64,000 bases of DNA from Lumbricus terrestris (taxonomy: Eukaryota > Annelida > Clitellata > Crassiclitellata > Lumbricidae), in contig OX457042.1 in assembly GCA_949752735.1 (NCBI GenBank), positions 34,229,789-34,293,788 on the forward strand. Reading direction: 5' to 3'. The notes beneath the pieces were generated by a model. The model saw only the letters and a program-made list of their open reading frames with translations, did no database searches and had not been told where the DNA came from. The position numbers and the translations under genes are program-made. Shown here one piece after another: positions 1-15,300 of the stretch (position 1 is the first letter of the stretch; each line of letters begins with the position of its first letter).

Positions 1-528
1 TTACTTTTTTTAGACACTTTCGGGAACGCCTGATCATATGCGTTTTTATATTTTTCAATAAACAGTTCATACGCCCCGTCAGCATCTCCATTTTTGCATG
101 CAGTGGTAACATTATCCCAATTACTATCAGCAAGTAGGGTTTTAAATTGTTCTGATCTTTCCTCGTTGATTATGCGATGGTCATAATAATTCGGGAAACT
201 TCTCTTGTAATTACCAAATGCAAAGTGGGCGAATACTGGCAGATGATCAGACAAGTCAGAGATGATAATGGACGAATCAATCAGACTAGACCAGGCATTA
301 GTAAATATGTTATCAATTAAAGTAGATGAGGTTGGTGTGATACGAGTGGGTTTCGTGATGGCTGGGAAAAAGTGATGAGAAGTCAAGTTATTATAGAAAA
401 TATTAGTTTCTTTATGTTCATTTACTTTCAACAGGTCAATGTTAAAATCACCTAGTAGGACAATATCTTGGGTTCCCTTGACGATATTGGAGAATAGTAC
501 CTCTATCTCAGTATTGAATTCTACTAAG

Positions 529-530
<2 letters not shown>
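1..530 (-). pseudogene. LINE endonuclease-domain fragment, open at left edge
   Basis: The minus strand is open without a stop from about 530 to position 1. It encodes the C-terminal half of an exonuclease/endonuclease/phosphatase domain of a non-LTR retrotransposon. Visible hallmarks are the LLGDFNIDLL motif, TKPTRIT, a DNIFTN motif and SDLSDHLPV with the catalytic SDH. The ORF then passes into the linker that normally precedes the reverse transcriptase, which lies outside the window. It begins abruptly at an ATG microsatellite, so it is 5' truncated. The layout resembles the intact LINE at 25.7-30 kb (GDFNMDLL, SDHLPI), so it is a relative of that family. It interrupts intron 1 of P450 gene A. 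Confidence 0.8.

Positions 531-531
<1 letters not shown>

Positions 532-582
<51 letters not shown>
532..582. repeat. (ATG)n microsatellite
   Basis: Uninterrupted trinucleotide run. The same intron-1 position in gene B also carries a GATGAC-type repeat, so the microsatellite predates the duplication. ATG-initiated ORFs through it are artefacts. Confidence 0.95.
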
Positions 583-584
<2 letters not shown>

Positions 585-704
585 TCGACGATGAAGATGA
601 TGGTGATTATCGCATTGCTGAAATTAATATGCAAAGACACGCCTATGAATAGACATGGCTTGTGCTTATGCAGAAATTTTGAACGTAAATCGAGACCCTC
701 CTAC

Positions 705-946
705 CTTCCTCCCATATTACATGACATTACAGGTCCAAGTTTTTTGGCGTATCTCATGAAGAAATCTGGAAGAGATCCCACTCCTTCTTGAAGAATGGAG
801 ATTATTAGTGCTAGAGTTGGTACTGAAGGTGGATAACGCCTGCCATCATTCTTGTTTGTAATTCGCTTGATCAGCACAACAATAAAGATGATCCCAGTCG
901 CTGCAACCGTTGCATTGACAACAGACAACTCGCCTAGGCCAAACAT
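705..946 (-). CDS. Cytochrome P450 gene A, coding exon 1 (gene continues off left edge)
   Basis: This exon encodes the N-terminus of a microsomal P450: a start Met, a hydrophobic signal anchor of about 22 residues (VVNATVAATGIIFIVVLI), a basic stop-transfer stretch, and the proline-rich hinge PPSVP that orients the catalytic domain on the ER membrane. It ends MSCNMGGR, with the donor GTAGGA after the second base of the Arg codon. Its length (242 nt) and end phase match exon 1 of gene B, and the protein is nearly identical over its length. The start is placed at 946: an upstream in-frame ATG at 964 lies at the junction with an inserted hAT element and has no counterpart in B or C. A polypyrimidine-CAG directly before the ATG looks like a splice acceptor. 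Downstream exons would lie left of the window, past the LINE fragment. Confidence 0.85.
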
Positions 947-961
947 CTGAAAGGTTAAATG

Positions 962-1750
962 CATAGTTGCAAAAAACGTTTTTTCCGTTTTTTATTCTCT
1001 CCCAAAAAACGACGTTTTGGGTTTTTTTCTCATTCGCTTTTTATCGTTTTTTTATATGTAACTTTTATTTATCTATTTACTGTCTATTATTGTTTTCCTT
1101 AATTTAAATTTTGTCTGATATTCCATACGTTTTTACCGTACTCTCAAGGATTCAGCTAACTACAGTTCCATCATGTAAGTGTTTAAGTCATCATTTGAGA
1201 AATAGCCTACATGTAGCCTAGTAGGTCCCTACAAGAAATTAAATTTGTAAAAGTTATTTTGACATAAAATTCTTGAACCTATAATTAATAGGCTATTTAT
1301 AACTAACAATTTTAAGTACAGATGTACAATATATAATGTACACATCTATGGTCTTAGCTTCTTATTATATTTTAATTTTGTTATGTCGATCAGCATGAAC
1401 TTATATGTGGACTTATGTTTACAATTTAAATTTGAAAAGATTTCAATAGCTTACCTTTAATTTTTTCTGAATTTCTTATTAAACCAAAGTTATAAGAAAC
1501 AATAACTGTGGTAAATTGATGTTACTTATACCAATTAATTTTGGCCTAATAATAAAGTTGTGTTATTTGCAGATTAAGATAAACTTGCACGAGCAAAGTT
1601 TTTAAGCAAAAGATGAAGTTTCAGATGTAACAAAGGCAAATTATTTTCCGTTTCCGTTTTTTTGTGTCGTTTTTTGTCGTTTTTTATTTTTTCGAAAAAA
1701 CCGACGTTTTTCCGTTTTTTATTTTATTCCCATCGTTTTTTGCATCTATG
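962..1750. mobile_element. hAT-like non-autonomous element (789 bp)
   Basis: The terminal inverted repeats read CATAGTTGCAAAAAACG on the left and CATAGATGCAAAAAACG on the right (16/17 match). They are flanked by a 7/8-matching 8-bp duplication, GTTAAATG at 954-961 and GTAAAATG at 1751-1758. The homologous upstream region of gene B (near 23281-23295) is uninterrupted, giving an empty site. The ends are rich in CGTTTTTT repeats. No coding capacity is seen. Confidence 0.85.
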
Positions 1751-2191
1751 GTAAAATGTAAAGTAGCTTCAGGAGTGGTAGAATATTTTATACCGAGTTA
1801 TGTAATTTTTTCAAAAAGTTCTTCTCATTATACACATAAATTAAATATGGCGTTGTTTAGAGTTTTTGAAACATTTCGAGACAGACTGTTGCAATACTCA
1901 ATAATCTAATGAGCAACTCGTTTAACGCCAGTATAATAGAGCATGTAAAAGTTTTATCAAAGCTTTTTCAAAGGGTATATGTGTGGGTTTTTTCTTTAGT
2001 GGGCATCAAGTCCTGATTTAAAAACTTGAACTTATATTAACATTCAAGCATTGCTGTCACATCTATTTGATGTCTCATTGTTTTTTTATAGAAAATAATA
2101 TTGCATCATCAAGTTTAACAGCGACGTGTGGCCACTCTGGTGTCTTTTGTGTATAGATTTCAGTCAATTTCTTTGGTATACAGATAAATTA

Positions 2192-2482
2192 ACTGGCCTA
2201 GTTAGCTACACCGGTAAGCGAGAGCGGCATACGTCTGTTTGTTGCAACGGAATGCGGCTCAAGCCCCGGGCTGGGAGTTGACATTCAGAGATTTAGATAT
2301 CTCGGGCTAGCACGTTTGGGACGCAGGGCGCAAGCTCTTGCGAACTGCAGAGCGACCTTGGGCAAGTTGCTTGCCCATAATTGTCTGTGAGGAAGGCAAC
2401 GGGAAACTACCTCACTCATCTCATCCCCAGGGGCGTAAGCCAACGAACCTGCCTTCGGGCAGAGAACCATCATCATCACAGT
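2192..2482 (+). mobile_element. tRNA-derived SINE
   Basis: The head resembles a tRNA, with a B-box-like GGCTCAAGCCC. It is followed by the CCTTGGGCAAGTT block common to many CORE/L2-tailed SINEs. Direct repeats TAAATTA at 2185-2191 and 2483-2489 flank it. The equivalent place upstream of gene B lacks it, so it inserted after the A/B duplication. Confidence 0.75.
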
Positions 2483-2531
2483 TAAATTATATTTTAAATT
2501 TTTAATGGTATTTAGATTCTTCGAGACTTAC

Positions 2532-2640
2532 CTTTGCAGAAACAGTAATCGATAACCAAAATAATACAACTTGGATATATAAAAGTACGAGGATACTGAT
2601 AACATGAAATAGGGATCAGTCCTATATGTACGCTTTGAGG
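2532..2640 (-). other. Putative non-coding 5' exon of P450 gene A
   Basis: On the minus strand, a block conserved with gene B ends in CTGCAAAG followed by a consensus donor GTAAGT. The next polypyrimidine-AG lies directly before the P450 start codon at 946. This fits a 5' UTR exon whose intron ends at the ATG. The exon's 5' limit and the promoter are not resolved. Confidence 0.35.
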
Positions 2641-2804
2641 TAATTGGTTTTTATAGCCTAAGGCGACTTCAAACGCCAAGCCTGTTACCTCCTCTTGGAG
2701 AAGCTTTCAAAGTCTGCAACATTGAATAATTTATCGTGTCACTTGCAATGCCTTGTCGTAGGCCAGTGCTTAACAGAGCAACGCAAACCAACGATGCATA
2801 CACA

Positions 2805-3202
2805 CATAGGCGTAGGGGACATTTCGGCAGTGGGGTGGGGCAAAGATTTGACTTTGCCTTGCACGAAAAGTATACTTTACAATTTTTGGCGGACCGCGAA
2901 TCGCCCGACAATTTTCATCGACCTAATTTTCTATTTTCTGATGACCTTTTATCAGTCATTTCGATTTCCCAGCCCGAAATGACGACTTCCCAGCCAAAAT
3001 AAATGATTACCTTTTTTAGTCACTTCGTACAAATTTTCAGAAAATATAGCTGTTTTACCCCTGTTTGCCCGAAAAAATCCTCCCATGCCTGTTTGCCCGA
3101 AAAAAGGTTTTCCGCCCGTATCTGTTTTGCTCGAGAAACACATTTGCCCGAAATTTGGGGCAGGGGTCATTTGCCCTCTGGACCCCAGCCTCCTAGCCTA
3201 TG
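2805..3202. mobile_element. hAT-like MITE, CATAGGCGTAGG family (398 bp)
   Basis: The ends are CATAGGCGTAGG on the left and CCTAGCCTATG on the right. They are flanked by CATACACA at 2797-2804 and CATACACG at 3203-3210 (7/8, an 8-bp duplication). Gene B's homologous upstream sequence has the empty site, with GATGCATACACACTC near 23850. It is a short relative of the 1.6-kb elements at 24411 and 53662, sharing the TTGCCCGAAAA blocks. Confidence 0.85.
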
Positions 3203-3539
3203 CATACACGCTCTGCTGACTGTAGCATAACAGCACGACCTGGGCTTAAAGTGGTTCAGAAGACTGTAGTATGCCATTACAATATTATACATACATGTAA
3301 CTAAGTATAAACATAATCAGAATTAAGCAAATTCACATTAAGATTATGCAGACTAACAATGTGGGAGCAATAGGCACACCAAAAGGGACAAGTCCCGCTG
3401 AGTAGTAGTAAAGTCGCATGGAACATTAGAATGCATCAACTTTACTTAACTATGAAACAAAGAAATAAAATGACAATTTTAAGCAAACATGACATGATAA
3501 AACACAGAAAGGATCACAAAAATAAACTCATCAAAAAGG

Positions 3540-3944
3540 TTGGGGGTCACTGTTGTAAGGCAGGCTATTTCGACAGCACACCGTCTTCGCAATGGCAAGA
3601 AGAAGGGAAACCGGCCAATCAATGTCTGTTTCACATCTCGACGAATTCGGGACGAGGTTTACAGGGCACGCAGAAACCTCCGACAGTCACTTGAATCCTC
3701 AGATCACTCTCACAAGTCTGCACCTGTCTACATCGATGAGCAACTGACCAAGATCAATGCCGAGATCTTCTTTCGTGCACGCAAACTGATGCGCTGCAAG
3801 CAGATCATGGGAACCTGGACAAACAACGGAGAATTTTCATCAAGAAGACTTCATCTGTCAATGAAAAGCCGTCCAAGATACGGTCGATCCATGATCTATC
3901 AAAAGAGGACTGATCCATCCCGGATCACCGTGAGCATCCAATGA
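3540..3944 (+). pseudogene. LINE ORF1-like fragment
   Basis: The 134-codon frame contains INVCFTSRRIRDEVYRARRN, then VYIDEQLT followed by FFRARKLMR. This pattern is typical of the RRM-like ORF1 proteins (RNA-binding chaperones) of CR1/L2-type LINEs in marine invertebrates. No endonuclease or RT follows, so this is a 5' remnant. The ORF start is arbitrary, because reading is open upstream of the first ATG. The family assignment rests on recalled pattern similarity. Confidence 0.55.
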
Positions 3945-5461
3945 CTCGTTATCTTTTACAATTTACCTTCACTTGTTTACTTCATTACTTACATGATTTA
4001 TCGAATACAGTAAGATTTGATTATCCTTCACTGGTTGACGTTGAGTCATGCCTATATTTTGTTTGGCTTTTTTTGTTCAGACTGGATGAACAATTCTGAC
4101 TTTTCAGTCTCATTATGCATGAGCGTTGATGAGAGTAGGCCTACACTGCACGCTCTTATGTACTCTTGTTCATGCACTGTTGGTACACATTCTCTTAATG
4201 TTAAATGGTGTTTTACTCAGTGCACAACAGTTGGGGATTTTGACCCTATGCTTAATCAGGTCGATATATTGGCGAAGACATAGAAACCCTGGGGCGACAA
4301 AGTCATAGTCCCTCCCGGGTTTAGAGATGTCACGAGCATCTGCACTCATCAAGCCTCTCCAGTCTCCATCTTCTCTTCCTTCTCTTCGATCCCATCCAGC
4401 TATCCCTTCCATCCTAGTCTTCTTCCTCCTCTCTCCTCTCCTCCTCCTCCTCTTAAAAAAAGATGAGACTTAAATCGGTTTTTTTTAAACTTTTTGTTGC
4501 TTTACGTTTTTGAATCGTCAAAAAAACGGTGGGTGGCTTCACTAAAAGTGGTATAACGTTTGTTCTGTTTGAAATATTTTGATGAAATCTGTCGATCATG
4601 TGTAAATATGAATTGTCTTTAAGACTGTAAAATTTCATTTCGAAATTCTTACTTTTGGCCAGGATATTTGCAACAAACCTTAGGGGGGGTCTTTTTTGTC
4701 CCACCCTGTAGTTGGGGAAAAGACGCTTTTAGAGATGGAAAAGACAGTTCATCTTAGGGCCCAATAAATTATTACATTCGATTTTACAGAGGACATTAGT
4801 AAATTTTAAATGAGAGAAATTGACAAGTAGCCTAAAGTGTTGTAGTGCTAAGTGAAGAGGAGAGCCTTTGAACGATCATAATTATATCCCTCCTTTTCCA
4901 AGTTACAAGCAGGATGGTAAGTACACAGTGCAAATAGCCTACACACTACTTTGAGATAGAATTGAAGTGACAATCGAGACAGACGAATAGAATATGAGAA
5001 ATCTGGATAAAATTTGTGAAAGAGATGTGTTTTAAACATTGATTTTGTGATCCGTGAGTGGAAAGATTGTGGAACGCGCCAGCGAGGGAGACGAAAGGGG
5101 GTAAGGAATGAGAATGGGGAAAGAATGAAGTGAGAGAGTTCTCACCAGAGTTCTTACTAAATTTGTATCATGGAAAGGGGTTGAGGAAGTCGATGAAAAG
5201 AAGGGAACTGGGAAGTTGTGGTAAAAGGAATAGTCACCAACACTTTTACGGAGAAAGTTACGCCCATGCCTTTGACGACACATAATACAGCACTAGACAA
5301 TAGATAGTTCATCGACAACTCAAGATTCAACATAATAGGCCTAATCTAGAACTAAACGACACGCAGCCACTTCTCAAGAAAGCCGTGATATATGTATGTC
5401 TAAATAATTTCCGTCGACAGCAACGTAGGCCTACTTTGTTGTAATAATCTATTTTTAAATT
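3945..5461. other. Intergenic, no gene recognised
   Basis: AT-rich decayed sequence. It includes a CTCTTCCTT-rich pyrimidine tract near 4370-4455 and scattered short inverted repeats. Two TAGGCCTA-type octamers occur near 4134 and 5335. I see no exon with homology or splice structure. Confidence 0.6.
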
Positions 5462-5714
5462 CATGGGCGGAGTTTGTCAGGGGCTAGGGGCCTAAGCCCC
5501 CCATGAAGACCCAGGGTAAAATTTTTCACCGTGTAAGCGGTATCATTTTTTGGGCTTAGCCCTCCCACGCGGAATTTACGAATGACTAAAAAAAGGCCAT
5601 CAACTTTTTCGGCCTGGAAAATTAGTGTATTTCGGCGAGATTTCAGACCGAGGACTAAAAAAAGGTCATCAACTTTTTTGCCCCTCCAAGAACGGAAACC
5701 AAACTCCGCCCACG
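5462..5714. mobile_element. hAT-like MITE, CATGGGCGGAGTTT family (253 bp)
   Basis: Left end CATGGGCGGAGTTT, right end AAACTCCGCCCACG. The flanking octamers TTTAAATT and GTAAAATT match at 6/8. A shorter, cleaner member lies at 30655-30798. The interior carries GGCCATCAACTTTTT-like blocks seen in other MITEs of the window. Confidence 0.7.
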
Positions 5715-6311
5715 GTAAAATTATGAGTCCATATACAGTCCAAGAGTTTTGCTCAAATACTGCGTTTTTTACCTGAACGCAGCACTCTTTATTATAAATT
5801 ACACCTGGCTGTGTCTTACCTCTTTTTGCAAATGTAGATTCACGAAGCTTAAAAACAAATCCTGTATTCTCTACATTTAGGCATAGGTTTATAGTCACTC
5901 AACCTTCCTTATAAAGACCTACAGGTACCTTTGCAAAGTCTGAAGTTATAACTAGGAATAATCTGACGTAGTAGATAAACAGCGGGATCCTCTATTCATT
6001 ATCAGGCAATTGCAGACAACAAGTCTGCTCCATTTGTATGGAAATATTTACTTTATTGACCGACTGCGGCATGAATAATATTATGTACCACTTGATTTGT
6101 AATGCTATTCTCAAGGCTAGTGTTGAGCGCGGAGTATTTTGTGCTGTCCCTTGCCCAGTGATTCGCATAATAATTATATGCTGCTGTTGTTGAATTTGGT
6201 TCTTTGTTTAAGGTTCATTTATCCTGAATGTTTCGGTTATTCTACGCGGTGGGAAAAGATCGACGGAGTAAAAATAATGCAAAGGACAAGAAAATGAGTC
6301 GGTACGTATGT
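5715..6311. other. Intergenic, nothing recognised
   Basis: AT-rich sequence without a supported gene or repeat boundary, leading into the ATT microsatellite. Confidence 0.5.
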
Positions 6312-6324
6312 TTTATAATTGGTT

Positions 6325-6452
<128 letters not shown>

Positions 6453-6461
6453 TATTATTAT

Positions 6462-7105
6462 AGGTCCTTGAGGTTTTCGTCGCAGGCGTTGGTCTCAAAC
6501 AGGTTGATGACTTTACATATCTAGGCAGCAAAATCTCAAGTGATGCCAAGTGCTCAGGCGATGTTAAGTCCAGGCTGGCTATGGGCATGTCAGTCATGGT
6601 GAAGCTCACGAAGGTCTGGAAAAACAAATCTGTCAGCACCCAAACCAAGCTCCGATTGATGAAATCCCTGGTGTGGTCAGTCGCAACTTATGGTTGCGAA
6701 TCATGGACGCTCAAGAAAGCTGAGGAAAAGCACATTCAAATTTTTGAAAACAAATGTATTCGAAAGCTTTTGCGCATATCCTGGACGCTCAGGCATACAA
6801 CAGAGGAAGTTTATCGGCTTGCTAGAACTTCCCCCGTACTCTTGGGTTCCATCAAGGCTCGCAAACTCTCGTATTTCGGACATATCATTAGGTTCCCTCA
6901 GGATTCCTTGGAAAATGCCACCATGCTGGGTCACGTCGAGGGTTATCGACACCGTGGAAGACCGTGTATTAACTGGATAGACAACATTCTTTCCTGGTCC
7001 CACCTTTCTGGATCCAATCTTCTCGCTGCCGCACGCAATAGGCGTCAGTGGAGAGCCCTAGTCCATGCATGTGACCAACCGTCGCGCGGCGACGTCGGTG
7101 TTTGA
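6462..7105 (+). pseudogene. Non-LTR retrotransposon, C-terminal part of reverse transcriptase
   Basis: The frame encodes VDDFTYLGSKIS (thumb entry), then MKSLVWSVATYGCESW, followed by ENKCIRKLLRISW, then YFGHIIR and GRPCINWIDNI. This order is typical of the C-terminal region of RTE/CR1-type polymerases after the FADD motif. Catalytic motifs are absent because the copy is 5' truncated at the TTA microsatellite. The ORF closes at 7105, shortly before a second ATT run that would be its 3' tail. Confidence 0.8.
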
Positions 7106-7120
7106 CATGACATGACATTG

Positions 7121-10304
<3,184 letters not shown>

Positions 10305-10337
<33 letters not shown>

Positions 10338-10412
10338 TTTACTATTATTATTATTACTTTTATTATTATTATTATTACTATTATTATTATTTATTATTAT
10401 TATTATTTATTA
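10305..10412. repeat. (TTA)n microsatellite, imperfect
   Basis: ATT/TTA trinucleotides with interruptions. It abuts the 5' side of the RLE retrotransposon. Confidence 0.9.
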
Positions 10413-10799
10413 ATATTTAAACTATATAGGCCCATATGGTATTGAAAGATTTAAAATAATTATTCGTAGAATTTTTCTTTCCCTGTCTTTCGTCTTGTCT
10501 TGAATTGTCAAAACACTTAATATTTCTGTGATTTATATATGTACTTAATCTTTTTTATTTGTTTGTTCAATGCAAAACTTGAGAGAAATATTAAGAAAAT
10601 GTGTATATGCAGTAAACGAGCCTATTGTTGCCATCAAAAATTCTTAAAGCGAACATGAATAGGCCTACAGAAGATTCCTTGTGGTTACAGTAGAGCTATT
10701 AATAGAAACGAAGATAAATCTTTTAGCAATAAAATAATATTGTTAGAGCAATGTCATTGAAGAACTCTGCGTAGCATGAAATGAGGCACCGATTCCAGA

Positions 10800-12189
10800 G
10801 TTCATGCATGGTAACCATAATCGTAATCGTAAATGTAAACTCTAAAGTTCCATAGCGCCACACTCGAAAGCCATGCGCAAAGCAGCGTCTTGTTCATGAG
10901 CGCAGAATAGCTTAATTCCCTCCACCAAATCAAACGCAAAACTCATTTACTCAGTTGAAAACAAAACAGAAGACTTACAACATAAAGCTTTCAACTGAGT
11001 AAATGACTTCGGTGCTGGAACAGGTGACGGTAATCAAGAAAGCTTATGAAGAAATGTGTAGGCTAGTTACCAAGAAAATGACGCAGAAAACGGGAAAAAT
11101 TACACTTGCCTTCACTTTATCTTACATTATTTTCCGCAAGGCTGGCTTGCTCATAAAGATGCACACATAGTTATTTTATCTTAGAAGCGTGTGTTTGCGT
11201 CTCGAATTCTCGATGCAAGCGTTCCTTTGTCGCTATGCAATAAATTGACGACGTACGCTCTTGAAGGGCTCGGTATTTTGATAGAAACGACACAACAAAG
11301 CTCTATGTTTCTGCAATGATGTTTAAGCTTTGTTTAGCACACTTGACTGTCACTATGATCCGGTCACGCTGTCGTCGAGACCAAAGTCTTCGACTCGAGT
11401 ACGCTGGAGTTTGTTTTGTTTTTAAAAGTCTTCAGACCAAAAAGCTTGGTCTTGGTCTTGGTCTTAACACCAAAGGTCTTGGTCTTGGCAGGTAGCCTAT
11501 CGAGACCATAGTCTTGATCTTGGATTTTTCAGTCAGATGATTGAAAAGATGCATTGACCATTTCATCTGATGGACTTCAAAATGTCACTAAAAGTGCATT
11601 TCTGGCATTCCAAGCTGATTTTGTTTTCCAGTAAATTTTGGTGGCATTAGAAATAAGCAGGGCGAACGATTTCATCAGGCCACTGCACAATTGAAAAGCA
11701 ATTCTAGGGCGTGTGGAGTACTAGTCTGCTACCTGATTAGACTACTAGAAATAAATAAATACATAATCAACAGCAACTCTATATAATTGAAGTGTTCAAA
11801 TATTTAATCGAAAGTTATACGCTCGAAATGTCTGAACTAACTAAATCACGTGTGTGTATGTGTGTGTGTTGGTGTGTTTGATTTAAAATCTCGCATACCA
11901 TTATTTCTACGATATCTTGCGTGAAAGAAATTCCCAGAGCACTATTGTTAGTCAACCTGCCAAATTCGAAAGACAAAAAGGTTAGTATAACAGTGGTTGA
12001 GTGTTCTCGTCATTGTTTGATTAATTTCACCACTGCGCTCCTCACAAAGTTTAGGCTACTTCTCAAGACCCCATAAAATAACATTGCTGGCGATTCCGTC
12101 TATATCACCAATTGAAACCGATTTCAGCAATAATTCTTCAATGTGGCATCAAGGAGACTTTGGAGAGTCAGCAGTTTTGAATTCCACAA
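10800..12189. repeat. Conserved 3' flank of P450 gene B
   Basis: This block is homologous to 41985-43374 (gene C) and 57770-59200 (gene D), so the duplicated unit extends well past the stop codon. It contains an inverted repeat around 10944-11006 (CATTTACTCAGTTGAAA and its complement), a run of GTCTTGG hexamer-like repeats near 11375-11525, and a GT microsatellite near 11855. No ORF is conserved between the three copies. Confidence 0.8.
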
Positions 12190-12377
12190 CTAAAGTTTTT
12201 TTCTCCGAATCAGTCTCACTTTGAAGTCGGACGGATTCATGGTCACAGTCGTTATCTCGCTCACATTGATCTCGTCCTGGTCTTCAGGTGGACGAATATT
12301 GAAACGCTGGACGAGACTGGTGAGGAATAGAAACAGATCCTGTCGAGCAAGTGTCTCTCCAAGACAAGAACGCTTTC
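12190..12377 (-). CDS. P450 gene B exon 5 (haem-binding)
   Basis: 188 nt. It opens after the acceptor TCCTTAG with KRSCLGETLARQ and ends DFKVRLIRRKKL-stop at 12190. The Gly of FVLG is split across the intron. Homologous exons: 43375-43562 and 59201-59388. Confidence 0.9.
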
Positions 12378-15300
12378 CTAAGGACAGACACGAATCGAAA
12401 CCACGTTGAAAAGCTATAGCACGGCGTGCAATAAAATCTCATTAGTTCGCAAATATATTTTAGAAACTAGCTGGAGTAGGCTACCGGCGTCGCCCGGGGA
12501 ATTGTAGTTTCCCATCCCCACCTAGCCTCCACCCGCCTCTGCGGAGTGTGGTGACCATAGGCGCAACCAGGAGGCAACTAGCGTTGGGCTTGGGACTAAA
12601 GCCCCCACCCTAAACAACTGAAGCCCTCCCAATAAATCAAGCCGTTGGATGCCCCCGGCACCACTAGGCTATAAACTCCTGCTACCGCACTCGTCGTGCT
12701 AAAGGCTTAAGCTCCCCAAACGAAAAATCCTATTTTCGGCCTGCGCGACCACCCTAAGGGACCCACGGGACACGTCCCTCCCAACTTCTGATAGGCTTGG
12801 GACGGTCCTCCCAACTTTTGCTACTGAATGCTGCTAACAACCGTTTCAATATAGATTAGCATATTAAGAACGTGGTTTCTCAGCCAAGGCCGTAGCCAGG
12901 ATTTGATTTCGGGGGGTGTTTCACTCACCAATTTTCCTTCCCAAAAAAGTGATGACCTGTTTTTAGTCATCCCACCGAAATCTTCAAAAAAATTCACCAA
13001 TTTCCCTTCCTAAAAACTAATGACCTGTTTTTTAGTCTTATTTTTTTACATTTTTCTATTTCGGGGGTGTTTTCATGGCTTTATTTCATGGTTTTTACAT
13101 CATGTGCTCGTAAATGCATTCTTATATTTTCACATTTTCCATTTCGGGGGTGTTCAAACACCCAAAACACCCCCTAGCTAGGGCCTTGTTCTCAGCATTA
13201 AGGCTGAGTTAGGAGCGTGTGCGTCTTACCCCGACAGTGCTGGCGTCTCATAGATTGCACGTGAAATTGTTGCTAAGTGTGAATAGCGGAAGCTGATCAG
13301 AAATTTGTATTATGTGTCTATGTAGGATTCATTTATTTTTTTGCTCAATTGTTCCTTTTATTCTTACTGTTGTGCTACTATGGTAACGTGATGTCTACAC
13401 CATGGGTGTAGACTTAGTTGGGACAGCGTGGGACGGCCCCTCCAAAGTTGTTGGTGGGGGGACGCAGGTGTTTATATCCCTCCCTCAATATTTCAGAAAA
13501 ATTTAATAGATATCACTATAAATTTCTACAGCGTCATCCACTGTTTATCCATAATGAGCAATTTTGTCAAGATGACAGCTTATAATGCTACTGTAACAAT
13601 ATGGCGGTCTTAGACGATCGCAGCCGGGATCTACTATAGGATCGTCTGCTAGCGGTCTGATGCTGTCCACGTGACACTATGTCCAGCTGAAGGGTTTCAG
13701 ATGAATTGCTGTGAAACTGTGACGAAGGTCTGAAAAAAGCAACATTTCGATGTTTCATCTCCAACCCCGATGAGGACATGGAGGTCCATAAATTTGGCAG
13801 ATGGATGTTGAGATGTTTCTGCTTTCGTAATCAAAAATTAAGCGTTACAAATCTCATGGGCGGAGACTTAAGGGGGACAGGGGACGGTCCCCTCAATGGA
13901 TGTGTGGTGGGGGGACGGCCCATGCATCCCCCCAATCGTTAAGTGTTAGAACACGCACACACTTCACGAAACACACTGTGAGTAACGTTAGAAGAAGAGA
14001 TCTTCGAACAAGGTGATGACTAAAACAAGGTCATCAACTTTTTTGGCAGAGAAAATTTACCTTTTTCATCGACATTTCGGACGGATGACTAAAAAAGGTC
14101 GTCAGGAATTTTTGCCGGCAAAAGATGGAAAATTTCATCAGCGATTCAGCCATTCGTCCCCCGCAAATCTCCGCCCAAGTTTCCGCTCATGTCAAATCTT
14201 CAATTCTATAGGTCTGCCTACATATCTTAAGATAATATAGACCCTTGCCTGTTTTACTTCCATGTACGCCTTGTACCGGTGACCTGACAAAACTAACAAG
14301 AGAATATACTTCTTTTTTATACGGTATTATCCACACATTTTTAATGGTATTGGCAACTAATACCAATATATGTATAATGCCGGCCTATAATATTAAAGGC
14401 TTATGTAAAAATCATACCGAGTACAAATGCTAGAACGTTCTCGCCTCCAGTGATATTGCCTTCCGTGTCTAGGAATCTTTCGGGATCAAAGTTCTTCGAA
14501 TCTTTCCAGGTCATCGGATTCATGTGTGCACCGTAGATATTTGAAAGAACCTAAAGCACGTTAAGAGTGCACGCTGAAGCAGTTTATAACAACGAAAAAT
14601 GTTTGTAGGAAATTAATGAAGGAGGAATTGTTGAAGACTCAAAAGCAGAACAAAACTCGGGATCCGTGCTTGCAGGAAACCAACATTGATCTTCAGCGAG
14701 GTAATCATTCCGCCTTCCAGGGATTGCATAGACAAGATGGTGTAGGCATATCGTCTGTTTAGAGTGCAAGGGTTCTAACTCCACTTTTCGAAATTGTTCA
14801 GGAGAGCAAATCTAAACTTTCGATGATTGCATAAAATCCAATTATTGTCATATCATTGTGATTTATGAAAATTTGGATAGCAGATTATATCCTTAGTTGG
14901 AATAATATAATCTTTAAAAAAAAATTAAGCCGCCGCGCATAAAATAATAAAGTTTGTGGAGGACAGGAGGCAAAATTATAGCAATAGAACCTTTGCGCAT
15001 TTCAAAATGTTTCGGAATCTGAAGATAGATAATAATTTATTTCTTCATAATATATGGATTTTTGGAAAAAAGATCGTTTTCCCTAGTTGGAATGATGAAA
15101 TCTTTTAAGTATTTTGTGTCTCCGAACCTGAAAAATAAATGTTTTTGAGAGAAAGTACGCAAAATGATAACTTTATGACGGGAGATAGGCCTAGCTAGCC
15201 TATGCCTAGAACCTCCGCAAATCCAAAATATTTTTAGATCTGAAGATAGATCGTTTTATAACGACTCAATTATGCGGTTCATAATTATCTTTTAAAATTT

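Noticed and set aside
962..964. Upstream ATG at 964 as start of P450 gene A
   Set aside because: It lies at the junction with an inserted element, is absent from genes B and C, and precedes a likely splice acceptor.
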